Shown here one piece after another: positions 41,632 to 50,990 of a stretch of 64,000 nt of DNA (its first letter is position 1; every line of letters begins with the position of its first letter). The notes beneath the pieces are model-generated. The model saw nothing but the letters and a program-made list of their open reading frames with translations, was not told the origin of the DNA and did no database searches. A program made the translations under genes and the position numbers. This DNA is from Aldehydirespirator sp028819505 (GTDB lineage Bacteria > Actinomycetota > Acidimicrobiia > Acidimicrobiales > Aldehydirespiratoraceae), in NCBI GenBank assembly GCA_965207755.1, contig OZ242297.1, forward strand, positions 1,860,001 through 1,924,000, read 5' to 3'.

Positions 41632-42347
41632 GACAGCAGAACCACCACGGTGGCAGCGTTGAAGGCGACGTGCGACCACAGGGCGGGACCCAGGCGCCCG
41701 GTGGCCAGCACCAGCAGGGCGTGCATCACCCCGATCACGAGCAGCGCCGGGAACTGCACCACCTGGAAATGCACCACAGCGAAGGCCAGCGAGGAGACGG
41801 CCACCGCACGGGCCGGGCCGAGCCGGTCGCGCAGCGCTCCCTGCAGCAGGCCCCGGAAGAAGACCTCCTCCGTCAGGGGTGCCGCGATCACGGTCATGAA
41901 CACCAGCACCGCGACCTCCGGCGGCGCCTCGGCCATCCCGGTCAGCTCCCGGGCCGGGCCCTCCACGTCGAGGTCCTCGAACACTTCGAGGATCGGGAGA
42001 TAGAGCAGCGGGAGCAGCACGAACTGCATCAGCAGGGCGACGGCGATGCCCAACGGCGCATCGGCGGGCCGCATTCGCCACCCCATCTGCTCGCGCCAGC
42101 GCAGACCGCGCGTCCGGGCCAGCAGCGGCGTGCCCAGCAGACCGATCCACAGCGGAACCTGCAGCAACAGCAGCGGGCCCAGCGTCAACTCCGAGGACGA
42201 GTCCTCGCCGCCGAGGTCCAACCCGAACAGGGCCACAACCACGACCACGCCGGCCAGGCTCCCCAAGAACCCCGACGTCCATCCGACCACCGCCCACTTC
42301 AGCCGCGTCGTGGCCGGCATCATCGTCGGCACGGGCACCTCCGGCAT
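41628..42347 (-). CDS. CPBP-family intramembrane metalloprotease, 239 aa
   Basis: Polytopic protein with the three CPBP/Abi motifs: EEVFFRGLLQGAL (Glu-Glu and Arg), FAVVHFQVVQF (His) and HVAFNAATVV (His, Asn), which form the metal site inside the membrane. Such enzymes cleave membrane substrates; targets here are unknown, and in some bacteria they are immunity or regulation factors. Start ATG 42347 lies 6 nt behind the upstream membrane-protein stop, and its own stop overlaps the next start (GTGA), so the three genes form one operon. Confidence 0.85.
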   Translation of the reverse strand: MPEVPVPTMMPATTRLKWAVVGWTSGFLGSLAGVVVVVALFGLDLGGEDSSSELTLGPLLLLQVPLWIGLLGTPLLARTRGLRWREQMGWRMRPADAPLGIAVALLMQFVLLPLLYLPILEVFEDLDVEGPARELTGMAEAPPEVAVLVFMTVIAAPLTEEVFFRGLLQGALRDRLGPARAVAVSSLAFAVVHFQVVQFPALLVIGVMHALLVLATGRLGPALWSHVAFNAATVVVLLS

Positions 42348-42353
42348 CGGTCG

Positions 42354-44018
42354 TCAGTCGTCGACGGGACAGAAGTCCGCGCCGTGCCTGGACCTCGACA
42401 GGCTGTTCAGTTCCTCGAGAACCCGGGCGCCCGAGTGCCAGCAGCCGGTGCAGTCGTTCCGTTCGTTGTACGCCGCCATGAGTTCGCACCGTATGGTCTG
42501 GCCCCGCTCCGACCGGTCGAAGTCGACGCTGGCCGTGGCGATGAGGTTGACGACACTGCCGTCGGACCCCGTCCGTCGCCAGATCGCGAACTTGTCGTTG
42601 GCCATGAAGGCGTTCATCGACATGACGAACAACAATGCTGCCACCCCGGCGGCCAGCCACTGCCTTCGGGCGCGCCGGCCCTCGTTCCCCCGACCGATGT
42701 ACGAGAGCGCTACGACGGCGAGGCCGTACAGGATCAGTGCCCAAGCAATCTGGACCAGCAGCGAATCGCGCCACTGGTCCAGCCCGAAGCCGCGGTCGTG
42801 CCATCCCTGCAGGCCCTCCGAGAGGCTGACCATCAGAGTCGTCGCCAGAGCCAGGAGGCCCCCGAATCCACACAGCGCCGCACCGAGCCTGCGCAGGTCC
42901 CCCGCAGCGAGGCGATCAGCGGACCCGGACGCCCGCGACACCCGGATCGCAGCCGTCGCGGCGAAGCACGCCAGCGACACGACGACGAGGATCAGCCACA
43001 CATTGGTCGCGAAGTCGATCGGGTCGCGAGCCGCCGACAGATTGTCGTAGTCGCCGGCCAGCGTCGACGACAGCGTCTCGAACTGCAGCCCGGCCGCCGC
43101 CCGGCCGAGCCACTGCTCCACCGCCAGAGTCGACAGGACCGCAGAGGAGCCCTCGTAGCACCCGCCCCCGGAGCACTGCACGGCGATCGCCAGCCGGCTG
43201 GGCACGAACACCGCCAGGAACCCGGCCGACAACGCTGCGAAGCGGGAGAAGGCCGAGCTCCGGACCAGTTCCCGTCCCGGCAGGCGCGACAGCCACCCTC
43301 TGGCCGCGATGGTAAGCAGGCACACGAAGGGAACGAGGTAGAGAAGCTCCGACGCCATGGCACTGGCCATTCCCAGCACCGCGCACAAGGCGGCGGATCG
43401 GATCCCGATGCCCCGCCGGGTCATGGCGGCGCCCGAACAGACATAGAGCGGGACCAGCAACAGACAGATCGCAACCGACACGAAGAAGAACGGGAAGAAC
43501 GACACCGGGTGCAGCGCACCGGAGACGACGAGCGTCGACGCCACCACCGACGGAAAGGCGGCCAGCACCCCGGGCAGCGGTGCGGACGGGTCGAGCAGTC
43601 GGCGTCTCACCGCCGCCGCGCCCGGCACGGACGCCGATCTCGCCGAGTCGTACAGCGCAACGACGAGACACATCGCCGCCGCCGCCAGAGCCGACACCAT
43701 GACGAGGCGGACGACTCCCTGAATCACGTGAGGCGCCACTCCCGTTCCATCCGCTACCTCGAAGATGGACGCCTGCTCCATGTAGATCACGAACCGGCCC
43801 AGGGGACGGAAGTTCCCCTTGCTGAGAAATTCGTCCATCTCAGCGAGGTTCTGATTCGCGATCGCGAACGGATCCGCTCCGAACGCACCGGTCAGCCAGT
43901 ACATCATGATTCGCTGGTCGCTGTGGAACGTCAGCCCCAGCAACGGGGCCATGGTCACCGCCGACGGCCCGGCGGCATGCAGGATGGGCTTGTCCAGAAT
44001 GCTCCGCCGCAGTCGCAT
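42354..44018 (-). CDS. Polytopic membrane protein of unknown function, 554 aa
   Basis: I do not recognise a family. About 12 hydrophobic segments are visible (for example VSALAAAAMCLVVALY, PFFFVSVAICLLLVPLYVC, VWLILVVVSLACFAATAAI, WLAAGVAALLFVMSMNAFM). The region after the first segment (DEFLSKGNFRPLGRFVIYMEQ) and the overall topology recall GtrII-like or other glycan-modifying membrane proteins. The C-terminus is a cysteine-containing external domain (YNERNDCTGCWHSGARVLEELN). Start ATG 44018 lies 8 nt after TAGCCT on the minus strand; the upstream extension is antisense to ftsH. First gene of a three-gene operon with CPBP and the PTPS-related protein. Confidence 0.65.
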   Translation of the reverse strand: MRLRRSILDKPILHAAGPSAVTMAPLLGLTFHSDQRIMMYWLTGAFGADPFAIANQNLAEMDEFLSKGNFRPLGRFVIYMEQASIFEVADGTGVAPHVIQGVVRLVMVSALAAAAMCLVVALYDSARSASVPGAAAVRRRLLDPSAPLPGVLAAFPSVVASTLVVSGALHPVSFFPFFFVSVAICLLLVPLYVCSGAAMTRRGIGIRSAALCAVLGMASAMASELLYLVPFVCLLTIAARGWLSRLPGRELVRSSAFSRFAALSAGFLAVFVPSRLAIAVQCSGGGCYEGSSAVLSTLAVEQWLGRAAAGLQFETLSSTLAGDYDNLSAARDPIDFATNVWLILVVVSLACFAATAAIRVSRASGSADRLAAGDLRRLGAALCGFGGLLALATTLMVSLSEGLQGWHDRGFGLDQWRDSLLVQIAWALILYGLAVVALSYIGRGNEGRRARRQWLAAGVAALLFVMSMNAFMANDKFAIWRRTGSDGSVVNLIATASVDFDRSERGQTIRCELMAAYNERNDCTGCWHSGARVLEELNSLSRSRHGADFCPVDD

Positions 44019-44026
44019 CGTCGTCG

Positions 44027-44032
44027 AGGCTA
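44027..44032 (-). promoter_or_regulatory. Putative -10 TAGCCT, minus strand
   Basis: TAGCCT on the minus strand, 8 nt, ATG 44018. It stands back to back with the ftsH hexamer 20 bp away. Confidence 0.45.
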
Positions 44033-44051
44033 CATCCGGGCCGCGGGCGAC

Positions 44052-44057
44052 TAGCCT
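44052..44057 (+). promoter_or_regulatory. Putative -10 TAGCCT of a leaderless ftsH promoter
   Basis: TAGCCT, 6 nt, GTG 44064, no ribosome-binding site. With the minus-strand hexamer at 44027-44032 it forms a compact divergent promoter of only 45 bp between the two starts. Confidence 0.5.
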
Positions 44058-44063
44058 GAATCC

Positions 44064-46070
44064 GTGGCCGACAGCACCCCGCCGCCCCCGCCGCCCCCGC
44101 TGGAGGGCAAGCCGCCCCGGCAGCCGTCGCGGCAACCCCCGGAGACGCAGCGTCGCTCACGCCTGTTGGTTTGGCTGATGATCGCCGCCGTCGTCGCGGT
44201 CTTCATGGTCACCACCATGCTCCCCGACGACTCCGGGAACGGGATCTCCTATCCGGACTTCCTGGACCGGGTCGCGCAGGGCAGCATCGTCCAGGGCACC
44301 TACGACAACAACGACGGGGGCATCGAGGCGACGGCCGTCGACGGCACCGAGTACTCGTCCAACGGACCGCTGCCGCTGCCCGATGCCGACACCGCGCTGA
44401 TCAACGAGCATGTGCCGGAGTTTCGCTACGAGACTCCCCAGACCAACTTCTTCCTGTCGATAATCCCGCTGCTGCTGCCCATCGGCCTGCTGATCCTGTT
44501 CTTCTGGTGGATGCAGCGCCGGGCCCAGGGACAGATGGGCAGCATCATGTCGATAGGGCGGAGCCGGGCCAAGACCTACACCACCGAGCGGCCCGGCACG
44601 ACCTTCGACGACGTGGCCGGCTATGGGGGCGTCAAGCAGGAGATCACCGAGATCGTCGACTTCCTCAAGACGCCGGAGCGCTTCGCTGAGATAGGCGCCC
44701 GGGTGCCCAAGGGCGTGCTGCTGGTGGGCCCGCCGGGCACGGGGAAGACCCTGATCGCCAAGGCAGTGGCGGGCGAGGCCGGCGTTCCGTTCCTGTCGGT
44801 GACGGGATCGGACTTCATGGAGATGTTCGTGGGGGTGGGCGCCAGCCGGGTCCGCGACCTGTTCCAGTCGGCCCGCAAGATGGGCAAGGCGATCATCTTC
44901 ATCGACGAGGTCGACTCGATCGGCCGCAAGCGCGGCGCGGGCCTCGGCGGGGGCCACGACGAGCGCGAGCAGACCCTCAACCAGATGCTCTCGGAGATGG
45001 ACGGCTTCGAGGGCTCCGAGGGCATCGTGATGATGGCCGCCACCAACCGGCCGGACATCCTCGACCCCGCGCTGCTGCGTCCCGGACGCTTCGACCGCCA
45101 GGTCGTCGTGCCGCTGCCGGAGCTGTCGGACCGGTCCGCGATCCTCGAAGTCCACATCAAGGGCAAGCGCACCGCGGACGACCTCGACCTGAACGTCGTG
45201 GCCCGTGGAACGCCGGGCATGAGCGGCGCCGATCTGGCCAACCTCATCAACGAGGCCGCCCTGTACGCAGTGCGCGAGGGCGACGAGGAGATCGCGGCCC
45301 GGCATGTGGAACTGGCCCGCGACCGGGTGATCATGGGCCAGAGGCGCGAGTCGCTGGCCCTCACCGACGACGAGAAGGAGGCCATCGCCTACCACGAGGC
45401 GGGCCACGCCGTGTGCGCGGCCGTGCTCCCGACGGCCGACCCGCTCCACAAGGTGACGATCATCCCCAGCGGGATGGCGCTGGGAGTCACCATGCAGCTG
45501 CCCGAGGAGGATCGCCACATCTACCGGGCCGACTACATCCTGGACCGTCTCGTGGTGATGTTCGGCGGCCGCATCGCTGAGGAGCTCGTCTTCGGCATCA
45601 GCAGCACCGGCGCGGCCGACGACCTGATGCGGGCCACTGCGCTGGCCCGGTCCATGGTCCGGGAATGGGGCATGTCCAGAGAGATCGGCCCCATGGCCTG
45701 GGGATCGCAGAACCAGGTGTTCCTGGGCGAGGATCTCGTCCAGACCCGCGACTACAGCGACGAGACGGCCCGGGTGATCGACGAGGAGACCGAGCGCATC
45801 CTGCGGGAGCAGCAGGACCGGTGCCGCCAGACCCTCACCGAGTACCGCCACGGGCTCGACCTGGTGGCCAGGGCACTGCTCGAGCATGAGACCATCGGCG
45901 GCGATGAAGTCGAGCGCCTCATCGCTGTGTCCGGCGGCGGCTCACCGTCGGGCGCCGCCGCCGGGGGCGCCCCCGGCACCGCGGCGGGGCCCGACGCCGA
46001 CACCCCGCCGGCGGCCGGCAACGGCTCGGACGCTCAGGCCGACATGCCCGCACCCGCACCCGCAGCCTGA
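44064..46070 (+). CDS. ftsH: ATP-dependent zinc metalloprotease FtsH, 668 aa
   Basis: Membrane-anchored AAA+ protease for quality control. Pro-rich cytoplasmic lead, TM1 (LLVWLMIAAVVAVFMVTTM), a short external domain, TM2 (FFLSIIPLLLPIGLLILFFWW), AAA domain with Walker A GPPGTGKT (~residues 222-229), Walker B IIFIDEVDSI, second-region RPGRFDR, then the zinc motif HEAGH (~443-447) and the third ligand region. The Pro/Ala-rich C-terminal tail is short. The start is a GTG at the end of a TAGCCT-N6 leaderless signal. It stands alone, divergent from the membrane-protein operon. Confidence 0.96.
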   Translation: MADSTPPPPPPPLEGKPPRQPSRQPPETQRRSRLLVWLMIAAVVAVFMVTTMLPDDSGNGISYPDFLDRVAQGSIVQGTYDNNDGGIEATAVDGTEYSSNGPLPLPDADTALINEHVPEFRYETPQTNFFLSIIPLLLPIGLLILFFWWMQRRAQGQMGSIMSIGRSRAKTYTTERPGTTFDDVAGYGGVKQEITEIVDFLKTPERFAEIGARVPKGVLLVGPPGTGKTLIAKAVAGEAGVPFLSVTGSDFMEMFVGVGASRVRDLFQSARKMGKAIIFIDEVDSIGRKRGAGLGGGHDEREQTLNQMLSEMDGFEGSEGIVMMAATNRPDILDPALLRPGRFDRQVVVPLPELSDRSAILEVHIKGKRTADDLDLNVVARGTPGMSGADLANLINEAALYAVREGDEEIAARHVELARDRVIMGQRRESLALTDDEKEAIAYHEAGHAVCAAVLPTADPLHKVTIIPSGMALGVTMQLPEEDRHIYRADYILDRLVVMFGGRIAEELVFGISSTGAADDLMRATALARSMVREWGMSREIGPMAWGSQNQVFLGEDLVQTRDYSDETARVIDEETERILREQQDRCRQTLTEYRHGLDLVARALLEHETIGGDEVERLIAVSGGGSPSGAAAGGAPGTAAGPDADTPPAAGNGSDAQADMPAPAPAA

Positions 46071-46127
46071 GCCGGAGGCCGAGCGGGCAGGCGAGCGAGT
46101 CCGGCTCATTCGGGCGCGACCCCTGGG

Positions 46128-46335
46128 CCCGAGCGGCCCGTGAGCGCAGCGAACAAGAGCGGGAAGCAAGCCCGAGCGGCCCGTGAGCGCAGCGAACAAG
46201 AGCGGGAAGCAGGCCCGAGCGGCCCGTGAGCGCAGCGAACAAGAGCGGGAAGCAAGCCCGAGCGGCCCGTGAGCGCAGCGGACAAGAGCGGGAAGCAGGC
46301 CCGAGCGGCCCGTGAGCGCGACGGACAGGTGCCGG
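46128..46335 (+). repeat. Tandem array of a 43-bp repeat (4 full units plus a partial fifth)
   Basis: Units begin with CCCGAGCGGCCCGTGAGCGC at 46128, 46171, 46214, 46257 and 46300, an exact 43-bp period; the linker between 36-bp cores alternates gcaag/gcagg. It fills most of the 286-bp gap between the convergent ftsH and DUF5719 genes. The core recurs singly at 13835-13870 and in degenerate form at 37858 and 51810-51943. Units are nearly identical and have no unique spacers, so it is not a CRISPR. Confidence 0.92.
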
Positions 46336-46356
46336 AAGCACCGGGACTCGGAGGAG

Positions 46357-47868
46357 TCAGCGAAGCCCGGCGATCGGCACCGGCGGGTCGGCGGCCACTC
46401 CCAGCGATGCCGACCGGGAGGTGAGCCCGACGACCTCGCGGCCGACGACCACCGGCGCCGACGAGTCGACCTCCACGAGGAAGTGGCCCGAACCCAGCCC
46501 CGACAGGGGCAGTCTCCGGCTCCGGAGGGGCCCGATCTCGACGGAGCGGACCAGACTGCCGCCGACGGTGACGTCGGCCTGAGCGATGCCCGCAGCCGAG
46601 GGGTTGACGATGACCAGCGCCCCCGTGTCGGCGCCCGGTCCGGTGGCCCCGTCCTGGTCGCGTCCCTCCGCGGGCACCAGCCAGCGGCGGGCGGCCCCGT
46701 CGGCGCCGATCGTCGCCGTCGACCCGGCCACAGCGGCGATGCCTGCGGGGCCGATGCCGGACGGACTGCCGGAATCAGCGGGACCGCCGGAATCAGCAAA
46801 GGCAGCCGTGACGCTGGTGATCGAAGCCGCCACCGGCACCGGCGTCAGGGAGCGGACGGCCAGGCTGAAGTGGCCGATGCCGTCCAGCCGCGCCTGCCGC
46901 GACAGGTCGATGAGAGCGGTCCGGCCCGGCCGGACCGTGATCTCGATGGGGCCGGCGTCGAATTGCGGATCCTCGGGAATGATCTCCACGTCGACCTCGG
47001 CGGTCTCGGTGGCCGACGGGTTGGACACGGCGACGACATCGGTGCGGCCGGCGCCGACCGCGGCGACCGGGAGGTGCCAGAGAATGGCGGCGCCGGGAAC
47101 CGCCGGAGCGGTCCTGACGCCGCGGCCGGCGATGGGGCCGTCGGCCACCTGCATCCACGACGCCGCCACCCGGCCGGACACGACGTCGATGAAGGCTGCG
47201 ACGGTGGACGCCACCGTCACTTCGGATGTGATGTCCACCGCCGCCACCCGCCGGGCGGGCACGACGAGTCCGTCGATCGAGTCGCGGCCCACGTCGGCCA
47301 CCAGCTCGACGTCGACCACCGCGACGTCCGGGAACGGGTTGAGCAGCATCACCACGAAGCGCTCCCTCTCCACCGCCGAGCGGGTCGCGCCGTTGGAGAC
47401 GATCCAGCTGTCGGCCGTCCGGGTGAGGCAGGGGGAGCGGCCCACTCCCTCGGCGGCGGTGAGTATCTGTTCCACGACCACATCGGCGCCTGTCGTCTCG
47501 ACCATCACTCCCACCCACTCGGCGTCGGGCACTTCGTCGGACGGAGGGAGGAGGACCCGGCCGCGGGGCTCGATGCTCATCTCGAGGGTCGACGGGTCCT
47601 GCGGCGCGGACCCGCCCGGCAGCACGGACACGGTGACGGCTCGCGGCTCGTCGGACCTGTTCACCATCCGGACCGTCAACTCCGCCATGCCCCCGGCACG
47701 GCTGCCGCCCGGACAGAACCAGGTGTTGACGACGCCCGACGGCGCCGCGAGGGCCGTTTCGTGCCGGTCGGCCACCTCCGGCACGGCGCGGTCACCGATG
47801 TCGACCAGCACGCCGGCCAGCAGCAGGCCGCCGATCGCGACGACTGCCAGCATCCGCGTCGAGCGCAT
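46357..47868 (-). CDS. DUF5719-family exported protein, 503 aa
   Basis: An N-terminal membrane anchor or signal (MRSTRMLAVVAIGGLLLAGVLV) is followed by about 470 residues of beta-rich repeats, in which WFCPGGSRAGGMAELTVRMVNRSDEPRAVTV resembles the DUF5719 start. Several immunoglobulin-like repeats can be seen (VAVSNPSATETAEVDVEI; LVIVNPSAAGIAQADVTV). In actinobacteria this family is encoded beside large GT2-membrane proteins and the mannose/F420 genes, as here. It probably works with that glycosyltransferase in the envelope. Start ATG 47868 overlaps the upstream stop by one base (TGATG). Confidence 0.78.
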   Translation of the reverse strand: MRSTRMLAVVAIGGLLLAGVLVDIGDRAVPEVADRHETALAAPSGVVNTWFCPGGSRAGGMAELTVRMVNRSDEPRAVTVSVLPGGSAPQDPSTLEMSIEPRGRVLLPPSDEVPDAEWVGVMVETTGADVVVEQILTAAEGVGRSPCLTRTADSWIVSNGATRSAVERERFVVMLLNPFPDVAVVDVELVADVGRDSIDGLVVPARRVAAVDITSEVTVASTVAAFIDVVSGRVAASWMQVADGPIAGRGVRTAPAVPGAAILWHLPVAAVGAGRTDVVAVSNPSATETAEVDVEIIPEDPQFDAGPIEITVRPGRTALIDLSRQARLDGIGHFSLAVRSLTPVPVAASITSVTAAFADSGGPADSGSPSGIGPAGIAAVAGSTATIGADGAARRWLVPAEGRDQDGATGPGADTGALVIVNPSAAGIAQADVTVGGSLVRSVEIGPLRSRRLPLSGLGSGHFLVEVDSSAPVVVGREVVGLTSRSASLGVAADPPVPIAGLR

Positions 47869-50800
47869 CAGGGCCGGTCCATCCGCCGGCGCAGCCATGC
47901 CAGCACCAGCACGACGGGCGCGGCCGCGCCGACCAGCTGACCACCGCGGCGCCACCACGGCGCCGAATAGGAGAGCTGGACCTCCCCCGCCTCCGGCGGC
48001 TGGTAGGCCCTCGCCCACGACAGCGCCTCCCGCCTGGGCGCAGGCTCGCCGTCCACGGTCAGCTCCCAGCCCGGCCGCGGGGTGTGGCTGACGAGGATCT
48101 CGACGTTGCCGGGAATCCTCGCCGTCCAGGGCGGGCCGTCGCCGGAGAACATCGGCGAGCCGGGAGTCAAAGGGCGGACCTCGAGGTCCGTGAGGTCCTC
48201 GACGCCCTCGTCGAACCCCGGAGGGTAGAGGGCCCGCATCGGCACCCACGCCGTGTTCACGAACATGTCGACCGCGCTGTTGGTGCCCTCCACCAGCTCG
48301 AGGTCGAGTTGACCGCGCATCGCCGCCGTCAGGTTCGGCGGCACCGGCCGGGCGTCCTCCCCGGAGACGAACGGCGCCGGCGCGAGCCGGTGCAGCAGCA
48401 CCACGTAGCGAACGCCCAGACCGGCCAGGAGTCGCCCGCCCCGAGCCGTGCGGCCCTGTTCGATCTCTTCGAGCACCGTGGAGAAGAGATCGGCCCGACC
48501 ACGATCGAGCGGGACGGCGCGATCCAGCAGCGTCACAGAGTCGCCGGCGGTGGTCGCCCAGGCCACGCCCGGGGCCAGGCTGTGCCCTTCGCCGGCCAGG
48601 AACTCGGGAGCGCCGATCCACAGCACGCGGTAGGCGCCCTCCAGGACCGGGGGCTCGAAGCGCAGGGCCGAATGGTGGTCGCTGTCCACCAGGCGCCATC
48701 GCCCGTCCTCCAGCGAGCCGATGCTGCCCACCGCCAGCAGCAGCGACGCGGCCGCCGTCACCGGCACGAGCGCCTGCCGCCAGCCGAAGTGGCTGAAACG
48801 CAGGTCGTGCTCGACGGACAGCACGGCCAGGCCGCACAGCCCGGCTGCCGCCACCGCGGCCGGGGCCAGCAGCAGATGCATGTCCGGAAGCCCGAACGGC
48901 AGCACGCCCCGCTGGGCAGCCAGGGCGACGGCCCAGGCGACGATGGCCACCATCCAGAGGCGCACTGCCTGCTCCAGGCGCCATCCCCTCCCGAGCAGCA
49001 GCGGCACCGCCATCGGAAGCGCGAACAGCCAGACGAGCCATCCGGGATCGCTCGCCCCGACCGCGAAGCGCAGGATCTCGCCGAATGCGACCCCGCCGGC
49101 GGACCCGTCGCGCCCATCGGCCAGGAATCGCCAGCCCGGGCCCGACGCCAGCAGGTCCACCACGGTCGGGAAGGCCAGGAAGGCGGCCGTCGGCACGGCC
49201 AGCACGGTGGCGACCAGCAGGCGGGGAACGCCTTCGGGCCGGCCCGCGAGAAGGCTGCCAGCCACCAGGCCGGCCGCCAGCACCACCACGAGACCGGCGG
49301 CGGCGGGGACGACCAGCGCCGCGGCGCCTGCAGCCGCTCCGAGCGACACGTACACCGCGGCACGGCTCCCCAGTCCCTGCGGCCCCTGGCGGAACGGCGC
49401 GGCCCGCGAGGCTCGCAGCAACTCCCGCAGCATCCAGGGAGCGGCCGCGTAGCCGACGAGGCCGGCCAACGACCCGCTCGCCACCGACGCCGGCGCGAGG
49501 GGAACCAGCAGGTAGGCGAACAGGGTGCTCGCCTGCGCCCGGCGGGAGCCGGTTGCGGACAGCAGGCGGTAGGACCCGGCCAAGCCGACGACGATCAGCG
49601 CGACAATCCCCAGGGTGCGGACCAGGGCCATGCTGCCGAAGACCCAGCCGAGCACGCCGAGGTACACGAGAATCCCCAGGTTCGAGGACGGCGCCCCGGC
49701 GCTGCGTTCGCTCCACCCGCCCCACCACGCATCGAGCAGGCCGGAGGCGTCGGCGGGCAGGGCGGCGAAGTCCCCGACCGCGGGGACGCCCGAGGACAGG
49801 AGCCGGCGCGATCCGAACAGCACGAACGCCAGCGCCACGATCCACGCGATCCACGCCAGCCGGTTGGTGCCGGTGCGCAGCCCGCCGAAGACTCCCCTGC
49901 CGGCGGCGCTGAGCAGCCCGGTCCGATCCGCGCCGGACTGTCTTCTCAGGAACGACAGCAGCCGGACGCTGCCCAAGTACTGGAGCGCGGTCACGTCGGC
50001 CTGGCGCACCCGGCGAACCTGGGCGTTGGCCTTGCGGCGCTGCGACACCACGTCGAGCCGGGAGATGTTCCAGGCCCAGGCCGAGACCAGGTCGCGCACC
50101 CGGCCGGGCCGGGCGGTGAAGACGGCCAGCAGGACCTCGAAGACAGCCATCAGCAGCGCGACCGGCAGGAACACGGTGAGCGAGATGCGGCCGTGGTTGA
50201 CCAGCATCGCCCGCAGCGCGTGGCGGGACTCGGTGAGCCTCGTGTCGTCGACGCCCGTGCGGGACACGAGTCCCTCCCGGTGCCGGGCCACCGCGCCTCC
50301 GACGAACATCACCCGCGCCCCGGCCATCTGGGCCCGCCAGCACAGATCCACGTCCTCGCCCCGGAAGGTCATGCCCCCGTCGAACCCGCCCAGGCGCACG
50401 AACAGCTCGCGGCGGATCAGCAGCACCGCCGAGGGAAGGGCGAACACGTCGCTCACGCCGTCCTGCTGCTCCTGGTCGAGCTCGTCCGCGCCGACCCGCT
50501 CGGCGGGCACACCGAAGCGGTCGACGTCGTAGCCGGCGTGCTGGATGATCTCGGGCCGGTCCCATTCGACGACCTTGGGACCGACGATCCCCGCGTTGCT
50601 CCTCAGCGCCTCGGCCACCAGCACCGAGACCGCGTCGGGCGCCAAGGCCACGTCGTCGTGGCACACCAGCAGGAAGTCGGCCTCGATCCCGGCATCGAGC
50701 ACGGCGTTGGCCGCCTGGGAGAACCCGGTGGCCCCGGCGCCGTCGACGACGGCGGCATCGGGCATTGCCTCCGAGACCCGGGCGCCGATCCCCGAGGAGG

Positions 50801-50981
50801 CCGCGTCGACGACAACCGTGCCCAAGGCCTCGTAGTCCTGCAGGGACAGCGATTCGAGTGTCTCGACGAACCAGTCGCCGGGCTCGTGGGCGACCACGAC
50901 GGCCAGCACCGACGGCTGCTGCTGGGCGATGCCGTTCGCGCCCGCCGCGGGCGCCGCGCTGTCGACGGGAGATGCGATCAA
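47868..50981 (-). CDS. GT2 glycosyltransferase fused to a large membrane domain, 1037 aa
   Basis: Residues ~20-270 form a GT-A family 2 domain (VLAVVVAHEPGDWFVETLESL, DFLLVCHDDVAL, GFDGGMTFRGEDVDLCWRAQMAGAR with the catalytic E-D-x-D block), similar to rhamnosyl- or galactofuranosyl-transferases such as WbbL. Some 10-12 transmembrane helices follow, then an external C-terminal domain ending in a final helix before RRRMDRP. This matches long actinobacterial GT2 proteins next to DUF5719. The start is weak: TTG 50981, only 3 nt behind a TAGCCT hexamer. It probably extends a cell-wall glycan. Confidence 0.82.
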   Translation of the reverse strand: MIASPVDSAAPAAGANGIAQQQPSVLAVVVAHEPGDWFVETLESLSLQDYEALGTVVVDAASSGIGARVSEAMPDAAVVDGAGATGFSQAANAVLDAGIEADFLLVCHDDVALAPDAVSVLVAEALRSNAGIVGPKVVEWDRPEIIQHAGYDVDRFGVPAERVGADELDQEQQDGVSDVFALPSAVLLIRRELFVRLGGFDGGMTFRGEDVDLCWRAQMAGARVMFVGGAVARHREGLVSRTGVDDTRLTESRHALRAMLVNHGRISLTVFLPVALLMAVFEVLLAVFTARPGRVRDLVSAWAWNISRLDVVSQRRKANAQVRRVRQADVTALQYLGSVRLLSFLRRQSGADRTGLLSAAGRGVFGGLRTGTNRLAWIAWIVALAFVLFGSRRLLSSGVPAVGDFAALPADASGLLDAWWGGWSERSAGAPSSNLGILVYLGVLGWVFGSMALVRTLGIVALIVVGLAGSYRLLSATGSRRAQASTLFAYLLVPLAPASVASGSLAGLVGYAAAPWMLRELLRASRAAPFRQGPQGLGSRAAVYVSLGAAAGAAALVVPAAAGLVVVLAAGLVAGSLLAGRPEGVPRLLVATVLAVPTAAFLAFPTVVDLLASGPGWRFLADGRDGSAGGVAFGEILRFAVGASDPGWLVWLFALPMAVPLLLGRGWRLEQAVRLWMVAIVAWAVALAAQRGVLPFGLPDMHLLLAPAAVAAAGLCGLAVLSVEHDLRFSHFGWRQALVPVTAAASLLLAVGSIGSLEDGRWRLVDSDHHSALRFEPPVLEGAYRVLWIGAPEFLAGEGHSLAPGVAWATTAGDSVTLLDRAVPLDRGRADLFSTVLEEIEQGRTARGGRLLAGLGVRYVVLLHRLAPAPFVSGEDARPVPPNLTAAMRGQLDLELVEGTNSAVDMFVNTAWVPMRALYPPGFDEGVEDLTDLEVRPLTPGSPMFSGDGPPWTARIPGNVEILVSHTPRPGWELTVDGEPAPRREALSWARAYQPPEAGEVQLSYSAPWWRRGGQLVGAAAPVVLVLAWLRRRMDRP

Positions 50982-50990
50982 CGGAGGCTA

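Noticed and set aside
41632..42873. Extension of the PTPS-related protein to 1394 aa
   Set aside because: This stretch is the CPBP and next membrane gene in another frame; GTG 41631 with GTGA overlap is the natural start.
46128..46335. CRISPR array
   Set aside because: Units are identical head-to-tail repeats at a 43-bp period without unique spacers, and no cas genes are present.
45942..46799. Minus-strand ORF made of repeated RSGLLPALVRCAHGPLG units
   Set aside because: It only reads through the 43-bp intergenic repeat and opposite neighbouring genes.
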